Assembly: GCA_002167365.1 (NCBI GenBank)
Contig: NHCU01000029.1
Coordinates: 13,149-28,513, forward strand
Origin: Betaproteobacteria bacterium TMED41
GTDB lineage: Bacteria > Pseudomonadota > Gammaproteobacteria > Burkholderiales > Burkholderiaceae_A
Direction: 5' to 3'
DNA: 15,365 nt
Below the pieces are notes generated by a model. The model searched no databases. It was not told the origin of the DNA and saw only the letters and a list, made by a program, of their open reading frames with translations. Positions 14,301-15,365 of the stretch are shown piece by piece. The translations under genes were made by a program, and so were the position numbers. Numbering within the stretch: position 1 is the stretch's first letter; every line of letters begins with the position of its first letter.

Positions 14301-14990
14301 ATGCAACCCAAAGACACAAGTATAGTTTTATTAGTAAAATTCAAACCAAGTTTTTTTTTGTGGGGCTTACTGCAACTTGCTTTTGGTAGATTTTTTATGA
14401 GGAAAATACCAGGTTTGAATTTTTTTAAACTGCTCGGAAGTGGAAAAAATGGTGGTTTTACTCTAAAACCTGGTTTGAATCATCAGGGATTATTTTGTTG
14501 CTTTGAATCTGAGAAGTTTGCGCAGGATTTTTTAAAAAACAGTAATATAGTAAAAAAATATAAAAGAGCAGCAGAAGAATTTTTTTCCGTTGAACTAAAG
14601 TCTTACTCAACCAGAGGAACATGGTCTCAAAATACCATCAATGAGGTAACAACAACACCTGACGCTGGACCGATTGCATCATTAACAAGAGCATCTATTA
14701 AAATCACTAAGGCTAGAAAATTTTGGAGTCTTGCTCCGGATTCTGAAAATTCATTGAGTTCTTTCAAAGGTTGTTTTCTCTCAATAGGATTAGGAGAAGC
14801 CCCGATTTTAAGACAAGCAACTTTCAGCATTTGGAACAATGCTGACTCGCTTAACACTTACGCAAGAACTGGCGCTCATTTGAAGGCGATAAAAATGGCA
14901 AATCAAGAGGAATTTTTTTCTGAATCAATGTTTGTGAGATTCAAACCAACGAATTTTGAGGGAGTTTGGCAGGGGAAAAACTTTGACTAA
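14301..14990 (+). CDS. crtA: Spheroidene monooxygenase CrtA
   Basis: 229 residues, near the normal length. CrtA adds oxygen at C2 of spheroidene to make spheroidenone when O2 is present. Family blocks: IPGLNFFKLLGSGKNGGFTLKP (36-57, corresponding to the usual FxKLxGSGxGxGFxP), GPIASLTRASIKITKARKFW (123-142), SIGLGEAPILRQATFSIWNNADSLNTYARTGAHLKAI (161-197) and the C-terminal FVRFKP (211-216). The start at ATG 14301 gives the expected N-terminus but has no clear Shine-Dalgarno. No promoter or terminator is evident in the 38 bases after ppsR, so it may be read through from ppsR. The last codons overlap crtD. Its presence suggests the carotenoid is spheroidenone-type. Confidence 0.88.
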   Translation: MQPKDTSIVLLVKFKPSFFLWGLLQLAFGRFFMRKIPGLNFFKLLGSGKNGGFTLKPGLNHQGLFCCFESEKFAQDFLKNSNIVKKYKRAAEEFFSVELKSYSTRGTWSQNTINEVTTTPDAGPIASLTRASIKITKARKFWSLAPDSENSLSSFKGCFLSIGLGEAPILRQATFSIWNNADSLNTYARTGAHLKAIKMANQEEFFSESMFVRFKPTNFEGVWQGKNFD

Positions 14991-15365
14991 GGCTATTATT
15001 ATCGGAGGTGGAGTTGGGGGGTTATCTGCGGCTATCGAATTAGCCAGCAGAGGTGTTGAAATCGATTTAATCGATCCTAACTCGGAGCTAGGTGGTAAAA
15101 TTCACCAAACTAACTTCAACGGACAATTTGTAGACTCCGGCCCTACAGTTTTGACGATGAAATGGGTGTTTGAATCTCTTTTCAATAAAGCCAGTGTGAA
15201 TTTAGAGGATGAAATAAAAATTACCAAATTAGATACAATCGCTAGTCATTTTTGGGCTAAAAATCAAAAACTCGATTTATTTTCAGATCGATTCAAATCG
15301 GCAAAAGCAATAGAAAATTTTTCTAACAAGGAGGAAGCTGACAGATTTTTATCTTTTTGTAATTT
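14983..15365 (+). CDS. crtD: CrtD, hydroxyneurosporene/methoxyneurosporene dehydrogenase (partial, N-terminal 127 residues)
   Basis: The gene runs off the window end. It starts at TTG 14983, overlapping the crtA end by 8 nt, with GGGGA six bases upstream; the FAD-binding motif follows immediately (AIIIGGGVGGLSAAIELASRG, residues 4-24), leaving no room for a later start. ELGGKIH (36-42) and the substrate-side block DSGPTVLTMKWVFESLF (51-67) follow. GPTVLTM...F is typical of CrtD 3,4-desaturases, whereas CrtI phytoene desaturases usually have GPTVIT with a different continuation. HFWAKNQKLDLFSD (85-98) also fits CrtD. It acts after CrtC in the spheroidene pathway, upstream of CrtA. A CrtI assignment is the main alternative until the C-terminal part is seen. 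Confidence 0.8.
   Translation, partial: MTKAIIIGGGVGGLSAAIELASRGVEIDLIDPNSELGGKIHQTNFNGQFVDSGPTVLTMKWVFESLFNKASVNLEDEIKITKLDTIASHFWAKNQKLDLFSDRFKSAKAIENFSNKEEADRFLSFCN

Noticed and set aside
14204..14389. 61-codon plus-strand frame spanning the end of ppsR and the start of crtA
   Set aside because: It overlaps two recognised genes in another frame and has no protein features; a shadow frame.
14983..15365. Calling the last gene crtI (phytoene desaturase)
   Set aside because: The GPTVLTMKWVFESLF block and HFW...LDL stretch fit CrtD better; CrtI remains a minor alternative because the gene is cut off.

Overview
The window is a block of a proteobacterial photosynthesis gene cluster (PGC) from an anoxygenic phototroph that makes bacteriochlorophyll a. 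The bchFNBHLM-lhaA-puhAB run, the PpaA/AerR-PpsR regulator pair and CrtA/CrtD of the spheroidene pathway fit a purple bacterium. The DNA is AT-rich (roughly 35-38% GC by eye), unlike classical Rhodobacter, which suggests a low-GC, perhaps pelagic, aerobic anoxygenic phototroph. Alphaproteobacteria is my first guess. Gammaproteobacteria that make spheroidenone are not excluded, and no rRNA or housekeeping gene is present to decide.

Left arm, minus strand, about 11.5 kb down to base 1: bchF-bchN-bchB-bchH-bchL-bchM-lhaA-puhA-puhB (the last cut by the window edge). The genes overlap by 4 nt or lie within about 30 nt of each other, so this reads as one operon. It encodes Mg insertion (BchH), Mg-protoporphyrin O-methylation (BchM), dark-operative protochlorophyllide reduction (BchL with BchN/BchB), 3-vinyl hydration (BchF), a light-harvesting assembly protein (LhaA), the reaction-centre H subunit (PuhA) and a reaction-centre assembly factor (PuhB).

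Control region (about 11.5-12.9 kb), plus strand for the genes: ppaA/aerR, a cobalamin-binding-type antirepressor, diverges from bchF and is followed by ppsR/crtJ, the redox-responsive PGC repressor. An identical 18-bp PpsR-type palindrome, CGTCAATTAAAGTTGACA, occurs twice: once in front of bchF (minus strand) and once in front of ppsR (plus strand). In both copies its last six bases form a consensus -35 hexamer followed by a 17-bp spacer and a plausible -10. Between the second promoter and ppsR lies a small 52-codon reading frame with a good Shine-Dalgarno sequence. Its stop codon overlaps the ppsR start as ATGA, while ppsR has no Shine-Dalgarno of its own. This could be an undescribed translationally coupled leader that controls repressor dose.

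Right arm, plus strand: crtA (spheroidene monooxygenase) follows ppsR closely and overlaps crtD (hydroxy-/methoxyneurosporene dehydrogenase), which runs off the end. In the classical Rhodobacter clusters as I recall them, ppsR is followed by bchG/bchP and crtA sits with crtIB, so this junction looks like a rearranged PGC.

Together the genes describe one regulatory circuit (PpsR repressing bchF and probably itself, AerR countering PpsR) sitting between the pigment/reaction-centre operon and carotenoid genes. I see no insertion sequences, CRISPR arrays, tRNA or rRNA genes. There is no gene-free stretch over 300 bases; the two regulatory gaps (about 11477-11720 and 12561-12706) are described as features.
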